Origin: Cynocephalus volans | Taxonomy: Eukaryota > Chordata > Mammalia > Dermoptera > Cynocephalidae | Length of the DNA stretch: 64,000 nucleotides | Direction: 5' to 3' | Assembly (NCBI RefSeq): GCF_027409185.1 | Contig: NC_084469.1 | Coordinates: 100,689,835-100,753,834 of the forward strand | Shown: positions 1 through 11,968 of the stretch, in pieces | Numbering within the stretch: position 1 is the first letter of the stretch | How the letters are laid out: each line of letters opens with the position of its first letter | Made by a program: the position numbers and the translations under genes | Notes under the pieces: model-generated | Told to the model about the DNA's origin: nothing | Database searches by the model: none | What the model saw: the letters and a program-made list of their open reading frames with translations, nothing else

Positions 1-1
1 C

Positions 2-793
2 ATCTCTGACTCCCACCTCCACACCCCCATGTACTTCCTTCTCTCCAATCTGTCCTTTACTGACATCTCTTTAAGCACAGCCACGATCCCCAAAATGTTA
101 GTGAACATCCAAGCTCAGCATTCAAGCATCACTTACACAGGCTGCCTCACCCAGATCTATTTTGTCCTGGTTTTGTCCTGTTTGGAAAATTTTCTCCTAG
201 GGGTGATGGCCTATGACCGCTATGTGGCCATTTGTCACCCCCTGAAATACACGGTCATCATGAACCCTCGGCTTTCCGTCCTGATGATTCTCCTCTCCCT
301 GTCTATTAGTGTTGGGGTTTCCCTGCTGCACAGTCTGATGCTGCTGCGGCTGTCCTTCTGCACAGACCCAGGAATCCCCCTCTTCTTCTGTGAAGTTGTT
401 CAAGTCATCAAGCTCGCCTGCTCTGATACCCTCATCAATAATATTCTGATATATTTTGCAGCATGCATGTTAGGTGGGATACCCCTCTCTGGAATCATTT
501 TCTCTTATGTTCACATTGCTTCTGCTGTTTTGAGAATGCCTTCAGCAGGAGGAAAGTACAAAGCTTTCTCCACCTGTGGGTCTCACCTCTCAGTTGTTTT
601 CTTATTCTATGGGACAGGTTTTGGAGTGTACTTTAGTTCTGCATTTACACACTCTTCCAGGAAGAATGCAGTAGCTTCGATGATGTACACTGTGGTCACT
701 CCCATGATGAACCCCTTCATCTACAGCCTGAGGAACAGGGATGTGAAGGGAGCCTTGAAGAACCTCCTCTGTAGGAGATTTTCTTATCTGTGA
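2..793 (+). CDS. OR7G-like: Olfactory receptor, family 7 (OR7G-like), 5' end outside window
   Basis: Seven-transmembrane odorant receptor of the olfactory cilium, class A GPCR acting through Golf. The window opens inside the gene at [12 protein letters not shown], the intracellular loop 1/TM2 signature, so about 50 N-terminal residues including the start lie upstream. The frame is open to TGA at 791-793. Visible signatures in order are [19 protein letters not shown] (end of TM3), SFCTD and FFCEVVQV (loop 2 cysteines), SDTLINN, FSYVHI (TM5), [10 protein letters not shown] (TM6) and [12 protein letters not shown] (TM7). No motif is damaged, so it looks functional as far as seen. It is closest in the window to the gene at 11969, sharing EVVQVI and SAFTHSSRK. 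Family placement rests on remembered OR7 sequences. Confidence 0.93.
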   Translation: MSDSHLHTPMYFLLSNLSFTDISLSTATIPKMLVNIQAQHSSITYTGCLTQIYFVLVLSCLENFLLGVMAYDRYVAICHPLKYTVIMNPRLSVLMILLSLSISVGVSLLHSLMLLRLSFCTDPGIPLFFCEVVQVIKLACSDTLINNILIYFAACMLGGIPLSGIIFSYVHIASAVLRMPSAGGKYKAFSTCGSHLSVVFLFYGTGFGVYFSSAFTHSSRKNAVASMMYTVVTPMMNPFIYSLRNRDVKGALKNLLCRRFSYL

Positions 794-3779
794 TGTGTCA
801 TCTGGATTGGCCTGGGTTACTAGAATGAGGCAAAGAGAAAGGGATAATGGGTAAGCCACAATGCCTTACTCTTTTGTCACCAAATTGATACGGAAAGTCT
901 AGATAATATAATGGCTAAGTGTGTTTAAAAATAAGGTTGAAACTGACTATCCATTTGAATAACTGTTTTTTGGGCGGAGGTGGTTGATGTGTTTCTGGTC
1001 AGTACAGGGATCCAATCCCTTGGTGTTATCGGCCCCACACTGTACCCAATGTATAAATTATTGATATTTTGCAAATGAATTCTGCTCTCTAAGCTCAGTT
1101 CTTCCATCATAGTCTATGGAAGGTGAACCTGAGGCTGGGATCTGCAACAGTTATTTTGTTCATCTTTAATATTTTTTACATAATTGCCACAATGTTTACC
1201 ACGATCTAAAGAACAAGATATTTGCATAAGAAATACAACTGCCAGAGTAGTTGAATTAAATTATTTTTCAGACCTTTTTAACTTTCTAGGACAATAATTT
1301 TGACTCAGGTTCCTTCAAATTGGCCTTAATGAATTTCTGTGAGTGTTACTAATTTACACAGTTTACTTAGACTCTTCTAACTTTCCTAGTTTACTACATT
1401 ATCCTTTAGCTGACAAATCTTGTCAATCATTATATTCATAAACTCCTTAATTCATCTTTGGATTGTCCTACTCACAGCCAGGGATTCATGCTCCATATTC
1501 ACAAAAGTCTCAAACCTCCTTTATATGCTTCTAATATGCATTCTTCTAGCTAGAGGAAATTTATTATGCTTTAATTAAGATAATGTATGTTTAAAGTTTG
1601 TTCACTCTTGAAAGCTCATCTAGGGAAATAGCAAGTTCCTATTTTATATATACTGCTATTTTAGGGAGTGTTCTCAGTAAAGGGAAACTGGGGGAAGTTA
1701 GATAGGTCAGGGAAAGGATCCCTAGAGGGCCGAGGTCATAGGAGATACCAGATTCTACCTGATTGCATGGGTTGGATTATGTGAATTGCACCCCAAGGTT
1801 CACCTTACAGTCAGATATAGGGGATAAGATTTCACATTCCAATTTATTAATTCCTGAGATTGGACACTGGTAAGCTATCTGTACAGGGCAACATTAGCCT
1901 AAACGACACTCAGTTTAATCATCTATGAAACCGCTGTATTTAGATTATCTCAGTGGTTTAAAATGTGTATGAAATAGTTGAACTTAATAAGTGAGGAATC
2001 TTTTCTTTCTAATAAGAGAAAGAAACCTTGATTATACTATACATTACATAGCTCTGAAGGCCTTGTAATAAAAGAAAACTCTCACTCTTACAGACTTTTA
2101 TTACAAGAACTGCAGACCTAAATAATGTATGGGAACAGTGTTGTAGGGATTCATTCCCTCCTCCATAAAGTGGCTTCATGCCCAGGCTGATTTCGCTCTT
2201 AGATCCAGATGTCTACACAGATGCAAGCATTATATACAGACATCATGCTCAGAGACAGAAAACTGACTGTCCTTCTGTGGATCTGCTGTGAATAGAGTTT
2301 ATTTATAATAGATATTTCTATAGTGTCAACCAGTAGACATTCCTTTTGTTTTCATCATCAAAAATTGGATCATATACTCATTATTCATCTAATTTATGGC
2401 TTAAGTAAAAAATTACTGCATGAGTCTGATGACTATGAGAATCAGAAAATAACCATCTGGGGCAGAATTCTTGCAGGGAAGTTCGTGCCCATATGCGCTA
2501 CAAACACTTAGTAGAATGCCTTGTACCGAGAGTAAGTACCTGCTAAAGTATAAATTGTACCATTGTATTTCATATCTTGCCTATAATCATAATATTGTAG
2601 TACTATTGGACTTACATACTCTTACCCCTTGCTTCAGCAATTAGAGCTTTTTTCTTTCATTGTTATACTTATCATCTGCTTTCTTGTCTGAGTAATATAA
2701 CAAAAATAAACGATTATTAGGTAGGCAGGGCAAAGGTTGATAATCTTCCGGCATCTTATTTTCTTTGAAATGTTCTCACTGATTTATTTGTATAAACGTA
2801 TCCAAGTTTCCACTTTTCTCCTTAGTCATCTCATCTTGCTGTGTTTCTTACTTATCTCTTTTGAAGTTTATACAGAAAAATGTAATTGAATAAAATTTAT
2901 TGTATCAGTGAAGTCTTAGAGGATTGACTGCATACAGTCTTAGGGCTCTCATAAAAGTTTTGTTAATTTTTCTTCATCAGTAAAATTATCCTACGGAGAA
3001 GTACTTTACTTTGAGAGGGAGATGCTGAGTGTAAGATGAGACAGGGGAAAAGGGAAGTTGGCAAGACTTGGGGCATCGCTTTTCCCAAAAGCACAGCAGA
3101 AAGTGAGGCCGTTAGCCAAACCATCTCTGTGAGTGTGGGATGAAAATAGAGGATGTGTCAAAAGAGAATCAAAGCACTGGGTGGAAATCCTTTCGTTGTG
3201 GTTGTCATTGAAGGTCGAGGGGGTGGTTTTGTTTCCACCAAAACCTTTTGGAAATGGCTCCGTGGCTGGAACTCATGGTATCGTCTCACACTGAATTTCC
3301 TCTACTGATGTTCACAGAAGAGCTGGAGAATAAATCACTTTAGAAAGTTTCTCATAGAGAGGGTTCTTGACCTCACCAGGACATACTGACATTGAATCTC
3401 TGAAAGATGTGCAAGATATTAGAATTTTTAATAAGCACTTTCAGAGATTTTGATGAACTTTGAAGTCTGAGATTCACAACCTTAATATTACAAGAAATTG
3501 GGAAGATATATTGATGGTTAGGAATATAAAAGCCCTTTCCTTAATTTTACTTGTTAAATTATGGAGTATGAAGTAGTCCATAAAATCTATTTGTAGTTCT
3601 GAGAGAATAGTAACATAATAAAATCACATATATGTATCCAGGCGTTAAAAATAAGGTAATGTTGTCAGCATGGAACCTACTGGAAGAATCTTCCTCTCAC
3701 ATCACTCTGATTCCTTCTAGTGGCAAACCCACTGTCCTGAATCCTGTGTTTCTCATTTTCTTGTATGTTCCTCTTTATT
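794..3779 (+). repeat. 3' flank of first OR unit, no gene
   Basis: Paralogous to 12908-15200, 29798-31400, 37616-39000 and 44721-47000. Landmarks are the 'gaattgcacccca' stretch near 1780 (compare 13270) and the 'cctacggagaagta' stretch near 2990 (compare 14390). About 500 bp at roughly 1165-1660 are absent from the equivalent place in the second unit and are unidentified. Short open frames here are not conserved between the paralogous copies. Confidence 0.7.
955..1050 (-). mobile_element. tRNA-derived SINE fragment, antisense
   Basis: On the minus strand the segment reads 'ccgataacaccaaggg' followed by 'ggatccctgtactgacc', a degraded tRNA body with the anticodon-arm and B-box regions. It resembles the tRNA-Ile-like SINEs I associate with colugos. 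It is too degenerate to be a tRNA gene. Confidence 0.5.
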
Positions 3780-4545
3780 TTCTATGTGGTTTTTCTCATT
3801 CATTTTTATGGCAGAGTAGTATTCCATGGTGTATATATACCACAGTTTCCTTATCCAGTCATCCACTGATGGACATTTAGGTTGGTTCCATGTCTTGTCT
3901 ATTGCAGCAAAAGGTTGGTTCCATGTCCTGTCTATTGCAGCAAAAGAAAAAAATAAACAAATGGGACTATATCAAACTAGAAAGCTTCTACACAGCAAAG
4001 GAAACAATCAACAGAGTGAAATGACATCCTGCAGAGTGGGAGAAAATTTTTGCTAACTATGCATCCGACAAGGGATTAATATCCATAATATGTATAGAAC
4101 TCAAGCAATTATACAGTAAAATAACCCAAATAACCCAATCAAAAAATGGGCAAAGGAGCTGAATAGACAATGTTCAAAGGAAGACATACAAATGACCAAA
4201 GAGCCATGAAAAAATGCTCAACATCACTAGTCATCAAGGAAATGCAAATTAAAAGCACATTGAGATACCACCTCTCCCCAGTTAGACTGGGTATAATGAA
4301 AGACACGGTGAATAACAAATGCTGGCGAGGGTGTGGAGAGAAGGGAACACTCCTACACTGTTGGTGGGGACTGGAAATTAGTGCAACCACTATGGAAAAC
4401 AGTATGGAGGTTTCTGAAACAACTACAGATAGATCTTCCATATGATCCAGCAATCCCCTTTTTGGGTACATACCCAGAGGAATGGAAATCATCATGTAGA
4501 AGGGATACCTGCACTCCCATGTTAATCGCAGCTCTGTTTACAGTA
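3780..4545 (-). mobile_element. L1 fragment with internal inversion (twin-priming type)
   Basis: Positions 3780-3945 are antisense L1 ORF2 3' sequence (region encoding the WYIYTMEYYSAI end). From about 3946 to 4540 the sequence is sense ORF2 for the segment just upstream in L1 ([13 protein letters not shown] through [16 protein letters not shown] to PEEWKSS). The two arms meet at what are adjacent points in an intact L1, the expected product of twin priming. A 33-bp direct duplication sits at the junction (3880-3912 and 3913-3945, one mismatch). OR-unit sequence resumes at 4546. Confidence 0.8.
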
Positions 4546-5924
4546 TTTGTCCTTATTTGTGCTATGAGAGTGGCAATAAGATTGAACATCATGTCTTATC
4601 ATTCATTCACTCAAACTCATGAAGTTTGCTCTTTCCTTTGAAGATTCAATGATATTCCATTGTATGTACATACCACATTTTGTATATACGTTTATCCATT
4701 GATGGACACTGGGGATTCTTTCACCTCTTGAATATTGTGAATATCACAGCTATGAAGATGGGTGTACAATGTTTCTTAGAACCTTTGTTATTTTTAAAGT
4801 ACATAATTTTATGTTCTTAATCTTGGAAGGTGCAAAATATACATATGTATTACTCTTTTAGAGATTAATTTTAAAATTATTATTCAGTAAAATGAATTTT
4901 CTGTCTACTATTCTTTCTATTTGAATTAATGTATAGTTTTGTAAACCGTGCTGCAATCAGGACAAAGAGAAGTTACACACCTCCAAGTAAACTCCTTTCT
5001 GCAGCCTCTTTTTAGAAACCCTCATGTTTGTGAGCCAAATTATCTGCTCTCTGTCTTTAAATTTTGACTTTTTCCTAATGCCTTGAATGGAATCATATGT
5101 CACCAAGACCTGTGCATGATTACTTATAGCAGTTCCATTCATAATGGATTAAAAAGAAACAATCCAAATGTCCTTACAGGGTGAATGAATAAATAAACTG
5201 TGATATATTATTATACTAGAATACTGTGTAGCATTAAAAAGGAGTGAAGGACTGATATATGCAACAACTGGTATGAATATTAAAGGCAGTATTCTGAAAT
5301 ACAGAAGCCAGACTCAAAAAGCAAACATTTATTTTCAAATTCTCATTATGCCACTCTATAAGAGTACTTTCATGTTCTGATTATTGATTTGGTAGGTTCA
5401 CCCTATTAGGACCATTTTAACCTCTGATTATTTAGATTTTGATATACATATTCCACTTGAAGCACCATTTTTCTCTTTCTTTTCATCTGTGGGTTCACTC
5501 TTTTTCATCAGGCAGTTTCACAATTGTCCCCACCAGTCACCAGTCCTCTAGCCTTGAATTCCATCTAATGGCCAATTCCTGCTGCTTGTTGATATTAAGA
5601 ATATTTTAAAAATCCAGTAACAAAGTCACAAGGCAGATTGGTTCCATTTTCCCTTGGATGCTTTTTTCAAACTTTCAGCTGTTTTAAGTCTATAGGTACA
5701 AGCCCCAACAAGGTCCAAAGCCCTTTGTTTTCTCACATTATTCAATAATAAAGCTCACCTGTGCCTTTGGTATTTTATATTGTTTATTTTTTGATTTTTT
5801 GTATTTCATCTATTATTTTTTGTGTTTGAGTGAATGGGGTTATAATGGTAAAGGATGACTTTTCAGTACCATCTTGTGTCATGGTAGTTTTAATATATCA
5901 AAAAATTGTAGGTTAACAAAGTTC
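4546..5924. repeat. OR-unit spacer with old L1 remnants, no gene
   Basis: Starts with sequence paralogous to 15220 onward ('atttgtcc', 'ggcaata'). It contains antisense old L1 (about 4620-4780) and a sense L1 3' portion (about 5110-5400). From 5400 it matches 23000-23640, including 'tgcctttgg' and 'gtgaatggggt'. Confidence 0.6.
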
Positions 5925-8900
5925 ATTCAGAAGTAGGTAACAAGATAGAAAAAAATGGAGACAACAAATAGCAAAGAATATGTGATCTGAATGAAAGTGA
6001 AGCCATTTGCCATAGATCCTCTCCCCACATTAACGTAGAGCAAGTGGGAGATAAACTCCACCTTCCAGCTTCTCTCCGAGAACAGAAGAAACTGGAACAG
6101 GCATACAGCATTCTAACTTTTCCATGTTCATCTTGAAGGACTGGATTTAATCTCACCTATCTCAGGTCATTGATGGGACTTGGCACACTTTAATGTCCTG
6201 GGGCCATGAAGAACAATGACAGCATTTGGGACAGACACAAATGTTTGGTAGGTTCCCAGAATCTCTGGCCAGGCTGATAGGTGAGGTTTCTCTGCTACTC
6301 CAGTTTAGTCTAACAAGACTGGAAGAGGTGGCTGTCATATTCTAAGTCACAGTCATAAAGATGCTCATCACTACAGGAAAGCAATACATAAACAAAGTGA
6401 TTATTTAATTACACGCAAAATATTTATTTAAAGAAGTAACATTAGCTTAGTTGTTTAGAGAACAATGTAGGTAACACCAAGTTCAAGGGTTCAGATCCCC
6501 AGACTGGACAGCAAGTTTTTAAAAAAGAATATAATAGAAAAGAAAAAATAGTACCAAACACAAATCATAGAGCTAAAAAAGACAATGACTGAACTGAAAA
6601 CAAAAATTCAGTGAAAGGGGTCAACCGCAGACTAGATCAAGCAAAAGAAAAGATCACAGTGAACTTCAAGTTTGGTCATTGAAAAATCTTATGATTTGAG
6701 GTGCAAAAATAAAACAAAAGCAGGAGGACAATTTAAGGCCCACATCAGACACCACTAAACAAACCAATATACATGTTATAAGAGTCACAGAAGAGGAGAA
6801 AACAAGAAACTGACAAAGCTTATTCAATGAAATAATAGCTGAAAAATCCCCAAACCTGAGGAAAAATTGGAAATCTATATTTAGAAAGCTCAATGGATAC
6901 TAAATAAGATGAATTCAAAGAGACCCACACTGAGACATATTATCTCAAATTATAAAAAGTTGAATACAGAGAGGGAAATGTGAAAGCCACAAGAAAAAAA
7001 CTATTTGCTGTATACCAGGGAACTTCCATAAGACCGTCAGTAGATTTTTTCAGCAGAGACGTTGCAGTCCAGAAGGGAGTGGGATGATATATTCAAAGTG
7101 CTGAAAGAAAACAGACAAACAAACAAACAAACTGGCAACCAAGACTACTACACCTAGCAATCTTTTCCTTCAAAAATAAAGAAGATAATGAATTTCTGAG
7201 ACAAATAAAAGCTGAAGAACTTCATCAACACTAGATCTGCCTTAGAAGAAATGTCAAAGGGAGTCCTTTAAGTTGAAATGAAAGGATACTAAATAGCAGC
7301 ACAAGTTCATAAGAAAGCATGAAATTCATTGGCAAAGGTAAATATCGAAGGGAAAACCTTATTATATTACCATAATGGGGGCAGGAAAGTATACTTTTAA
7401 TTCTACTATAGAAGTCATGACACAAATGTATTAAAAACAACTATAAATAAATTATAATGGCTATGTAAAAAATATAGATGTAAATTGTGACATCACTAGT
7501 GTATAATGTATGGGTGAGAGGAAAAGTCACAGAATTCTTGCATGCAAGGTAAGTTAAGTTGTAATCAGCTTAAAATGAATTTTAACTATATTTCGTGTAA
7601 GCCTCTTGGTAACCATAAAGAAAACACCCATACAAGTTACAGAGACACACAAAAAGAGAGGTAGTGAAAACCTATCAATAAAAAACATACAAAAGACAGC
7701 TGCAATAGGAAAAAAGAGGGACAACAGAATTACAATATTGACTGAAAACAGTTAACAAACTGACAAATATTTTTCTTATCAATTAATCTTTTAAATGTAA
7801 ATGAATTAAACTCTCCAATAAACAGATGCCAAGTGGCTAAAATGTAAAAAGATCAAACAGTATTCTGTGTATGAGAAACTCACTTTAGATTCAAGGATAC
7901 ATACAGACTGAAAGTGAAAAGATGGAAAAAGATATTTCATGTACTGGTAACCAAAAGAAAGCTGGAGTAGCTATGCTTATACAAGGCAAATTAGACTTTA
8001 AGCCAAAAACTCTCTCTAGAGACAAAGAAGGACATTATATAGTGCCAAAAGGGTGAAATCAACAGGAAGCTGTAACAATGTAAATATGGAACTTAAAAAA
8101 AGAGAGAAAATTCAAATAGATTAAAATCAGAAATGAAAGAGGAGACATTACAATAGACACTTCAGAAATATAAAGGATTGTAAGGGACTATTCTAAACAA
8201 TAATATGCCAAATAGATTGAATAACCTACAGAAAATGGGTAAATTCCTTGAAACATAAACCCTACCATGTCTGAATAATGAATAAATGGAACACCTGAAC
8301 AGAACAATAACAAATAAGATTGAAGTAATAATCAAAATCCTCACAAAATAGAAATACCCAAGACCAGCTGTCCTCACAGTTGAATTCTGCTAGACATTCA
8401 AAGAATTATTACTACACTCTTAAACCTTTCCAAAACATAGAAGCAGAGGAAATACTTTCAAATTGATTTTATGAGGCCAACATCACCTTGAACCCAAAGC
8501 CAGACAAAGACACCATAAGAAAAGAAAACTACAGACCAATATCTCTGATGAACATATGTGCAAAGATTATCAGTAAAATATTGGAAAATTGCATTCAACA
8601 ACACATCAAAAAGATTATACACCATAACAAAGTGGAATTTATCTTTGGGAGGCAATGTCGGTTTAACTTATGCAAATCAGTCAGTGTGATACACCACAAA
8701 ATGACATGTGAAAATGACATGATCACAACAATAGAAGCAGAAAAAGCACAAGGTTCAACACACTTTCATGATAAAAACTCTCAACAAAATAGGTATGGAA
8801 AGAAATTTATTTAACACAGTAAAGCCCGTTTATGAAAAGCCTAAATCATAGTCAATTGGGAAAAACTGAAAGCTTTTTTTCTAATATCCAGTATAAGGCA

Positions 8901-10238
8901 AGGATGCCCATTTCTATTGTCTCACCATTTCTATTGTCTCACCATTTCTATTCCCATAGCACTGGAAGTACTGGCAGGAGCAGTTAGGCAAGAAAAAAAA
9001 TAAAGGCATCCAAACTGGAAAGAAAGAGGTAAAATTCTCCCTGTTGGCAGATGACATGACTTTGTATTTAGAAACCCCTCAGAGCTACACAAAAATACTG
9101 TTAGAAATAATAAATAAATTCAGTGAAGTTGCAGAATATAAAACCAACATACAAAATTATTTGCATTTCTTTATGTCAATAGCTATCTATCTGAAAAGAA
9201 AATCAAGAAAACAATTACATCAAAAAGAGTAAATTACTTAGGAATAAATTTAACCAAGAATGTGAAAGATCTGTACACTTGAAACTATAAAAAATTTCTT
9301 TCTTACCATGAAAGAAATTGAAGACAACAAAAATAAATGGAAAGATAGCCCATCTTCATGGACTGAAAGCATCAATTTTGTTTAAATTTATGTACTACCC
9401 TAAGTAATACACAGACTCAATGTAACCCATATCAAATTTCAACGTCATTTTATTTTTTATAAATGCAAAATAGAAAAAGGTCCAAAAATTTGTAGGGAGT
9501 CAGAAAATATCACAAATATCTAAAACAATCTTGAGAAAGATAAGCAAAGTGGAGGCATCACACGTTCTGTTTTCAAATTATATTATAAAACTATAATAAT
9601 CAAAACAGTATGGCACTGAAATACAGATACACATACTAATGGAACAGAATAGAGAACCCAGAAATAACCCCAAGCATATACAGTAAACTAATTTGTTTTA
9701 CTATAGCATCAGGAACACATAATAGGGAAAGGATAAATTATTTTTAATTAATGGTGTCAGGAAACCTGAATATCCACATGCACAAGGATGAAATTGGACC
9801 TTTTTATTACACCATACACAAAAATCAACTCAAAATGGAGTCCTAAATGTAAGACCTGAAGCCATAAAACTCCTAGAAGAAAACATAAAGGAGAGCTCCT
9901 TGTCATTGTCTTTGGAAACTATTTTTCACATATCTTACCCAAAGCTCAGGCAACAAAAGGAAAAATAAACAAGTACATAAAGCTAAAAAGCTTCTGTGCA
10001 GCAAAGGAAGCCATCAATTGAAAGAAGAGGCAGCTTATGGAATGGCAGAAAATATTGGCAAACCATGATAAGGGGCAATATATAAAATACATAGGGAATT
10101 CACACAACTCAATAGCAAAAAAACAATAACCCAATTAAAGCATTGGTATAGGACTGGAATAGACATTTTTTTTTTCTCCAAAGAAGACATACAAGTGTCA
10201 AATAGATATACAAAAAGGTGGTCAAATGAATTGATAAA
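5925..10238 (+). mobile_element. Old, decayed LINE-1, mostly complete in order
   Basis: Inserted in the first spacer: unit sequence stops near 5920 and resumes near 10240 (compare 23660-23700). In order it shows a 5' region of old L1 type, the inter-ORF/ORF1 portion with 'gtgctgaaagaaaa' (about 7100), then ORF2 reverse transcriptase pieces ([14 protein letters not shown] at about 8530-8570 and the ADDMTLYLE active-site box at 9047-9073) and the ORF2 3' portion to about 10240. Frames are interrupted many times. No protein product is expected. Confidence 0.8.
6435..6530 (+). mobile_element. tRNA-derived SINE inserted in the old L1
   Basis: Reads 'gcttagttgtttagaga' (A-box-like), then 'gtaacaccaagttcaag' and a B-box-like 'ggttcagatcc', followed by an A-rich tail near 6515-6550. 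Same class as the element at 955-1050. Confidence 0.6.
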
Positions 10239-10239
10239 C

Positions 10240-11012
10240 ACATGAACATACTGAATTCTTTGTAGATGAAAATTTTAAATTAATATTAACATGAAGTACC
10301 ATCACCACCTATTAAATAATGAGTGAAATCTAACTTAAGGTACTGAGATTATACTTGCCCACTAATGCTTTCCAATGACATTGTAATTTCCCACAACTTT
10401 ATTATAGATCAAAAGTCACAATTTCAACCCAAAATCCCCTGCATGGAAAAAAAATTATGTGGAAACTACCATGAAATTTTTTAAAAATAAGATTATGAAA
10501 ACCTAAAAAGGAAGTAACAGATCAGTTTGTATTGATCCAAGACAGAATTGTCACAGAGAATGTATTAGAATCTATTGTACAAAATATACAGAAGGAAGAT
10601 TAAAGTTCTGGAAACATTTGATCACTCAGAGAAAAATTCTTGAGTTCTTACATTTTTAGTGTAACTTAGTTATATTTTTAGTACATTATTTATTTATACC
10701 CACATATAGAATCTATACTTTTCATTCCCATGATTGGTTTTAGAATTTCTGATACCATTGACTATGTAGTGATGCCTTCATTTATACCTAAGAAAAGGAG
10801 ACTGGAATACGATTAGAGAAGGATGGTGTATCCAGGTGTGCAAGGCATGTGAAACGGAGATGAGCAGACACAGTTGGAGAAGTGCAGGTGCATGGTGCAT
10901 AGCTGGCCTCATGGAGTCAGGGAAGCAGCCACCTTGATCCCTGCCTGCTGGAGTTTTGTCCTGTATAGATTGATAGTACCCTGGGATCACAGTGACAGTA
11001 AAATTGCTTGGC
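10240..11012 (+). repeat. 5' spacer of the second OR unit, no gene
   Basis: Paralogous to 23690-24420 and in part to 32460-32800 and 39800-39880. Landmarks are 'gaattctttgtagat' at about 10250 (compare 'gaattcattatagat' at 23707), 'gcaaggcatgtgaaa' at about 10840 (compare 24260) and 'gagttttgtcctgta' at 10951 (compare 24361). No coding frame is conserved. Confidence 0.65.
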
Positions 11013-11046
11013 TAATGAGGAACTTTAGATATTGAGCCTCTAGGGA
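11013..11046 (+). promoter_or_regulatory. Candidate OR promoter elements, unit 2
   Basis: TAATGA at 11013-11018 is a homeodomain-like (Lhx2-type) site. It is followed by 'cctctaggga' at 11037-11046 at the place where paralogous units carry a CCCnnGGG O/E (EBF) core; here that core is degenerate. Mammalian OR promoters typically combine these two site types. Conservation in four units supports a role; binding is inference. Confidence 0.4.
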
Positions 11047-11251
11047 TACAGAGACTGCAAGGTGCCTGTGGCCACCTCATTCCACGGTCCTTCCCCAGCA
11101 AAGAAGTAGCACACTTGAGCCTCCTCCCACAGATGATCCTTCCTGGACAGAAGCCCGGTGCCTCACTCGGTCCCTCTTCCCTTCCTGAGGACACATCTTC
11201 CATATATTACACCAGAGATGCCAAACATCATTCCACTGTGACTCCAGCCAG
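11047..11251 (+). other. Candidate 5' untranslated exon 1 of the OR at 11969 (start uncertain)
   Basis: The block carrying 'cacagagact'-like and 'gtggccacctcat' sequence is conserved in four units. It ends in CAG|GTAACC (exon end 11251). Splicing to the AG at 11954-11955 would remove a 704-base intron. The transcription start is not visible; the 5' bound simply follows the promoter-like sites. Confidence 0.4.
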
Positions 11252-11955
11252 GTAACCAAAAGTCCCTTAGCAAATGTTTGGAAAAGAGGGCAGGTGTTTT
11301 AACACAGGTTTATCCAGGGCAAGCTGTGAAGAGCGTTCATACATGAGACTATCAGCCCTTAGGAATCCGTGGATCTCCTGCCTGTCTGTCGTCTTTTCAC
11401 ATGTAGCTTGTAGCTTTGCACCCATACTAAGCACCTCTCATCTATTACTCTCATACTCAATCTCTACAGAAAATGACCAGGACCAATTTCCTACTGAGTA
11501 GAAATCTGGTCTTCTAAAACAGGATGACCGTGATGAAATTCTCTGGCATTTGCTGGCAATCCTGTGGTCATGGGGGCAAAAATTTGGTAAACATCACCGT
11601 ATCTTCCTAGTCCTGGTTCTTGATTCACATTTGTCAGAGAATCCAGACAATAACAAAGCTGCTTACCCACTTGTTTTCTTAAATAAAATTATCAAAAATA
11701 TTTATTAGCAGGACAGCATAGTGTAACTACAAAATGACCCCTTAAAGTTTCCAAAATAGACAAATGTTGACTCTGTACTATATCAGTGTCAGCTCTCTTT
11801 TTAAAGTAACAAAATAATACATTTATGGAAGGCATTGCCCTCCATCAGTCTTCTTCCTTCCCAGGATGGCATTTACCTGTGATGCAGCTCCCGTTGTGGG
11901 TCTAGTTAACCCACATTTGATTGTCTTCTCTATTTTACCCCATTTTATCTATCAG
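11252..11955 (+). other. Candidate 5' intron of the OR at 11969
   Basis: Begins GTAACC and ends in a pyrimidine-rich tract (about 11924-11950) closing with ATCAG at 11951-11955, a good acceptor 13 bases before the start codon. Unlike units 3, 4 and 5 it has no MER5A insertion before the acceptor. Confidence 0.5.
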
Positions 11956-11968
11956 ATTCATTAACAAC

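Noticed and set aside
197-403. Minus-strand open frames opposite the OR genes
   Set aside because: Shadow frames of the receptor codons; repeated in several paralogues only because the + strand is conserved.
11921-11968. Upstream ATG adding 16 residues to the OR at 11969
   Set aside because: Lies in the intron before the splice acceptor; the family start is at 11969.
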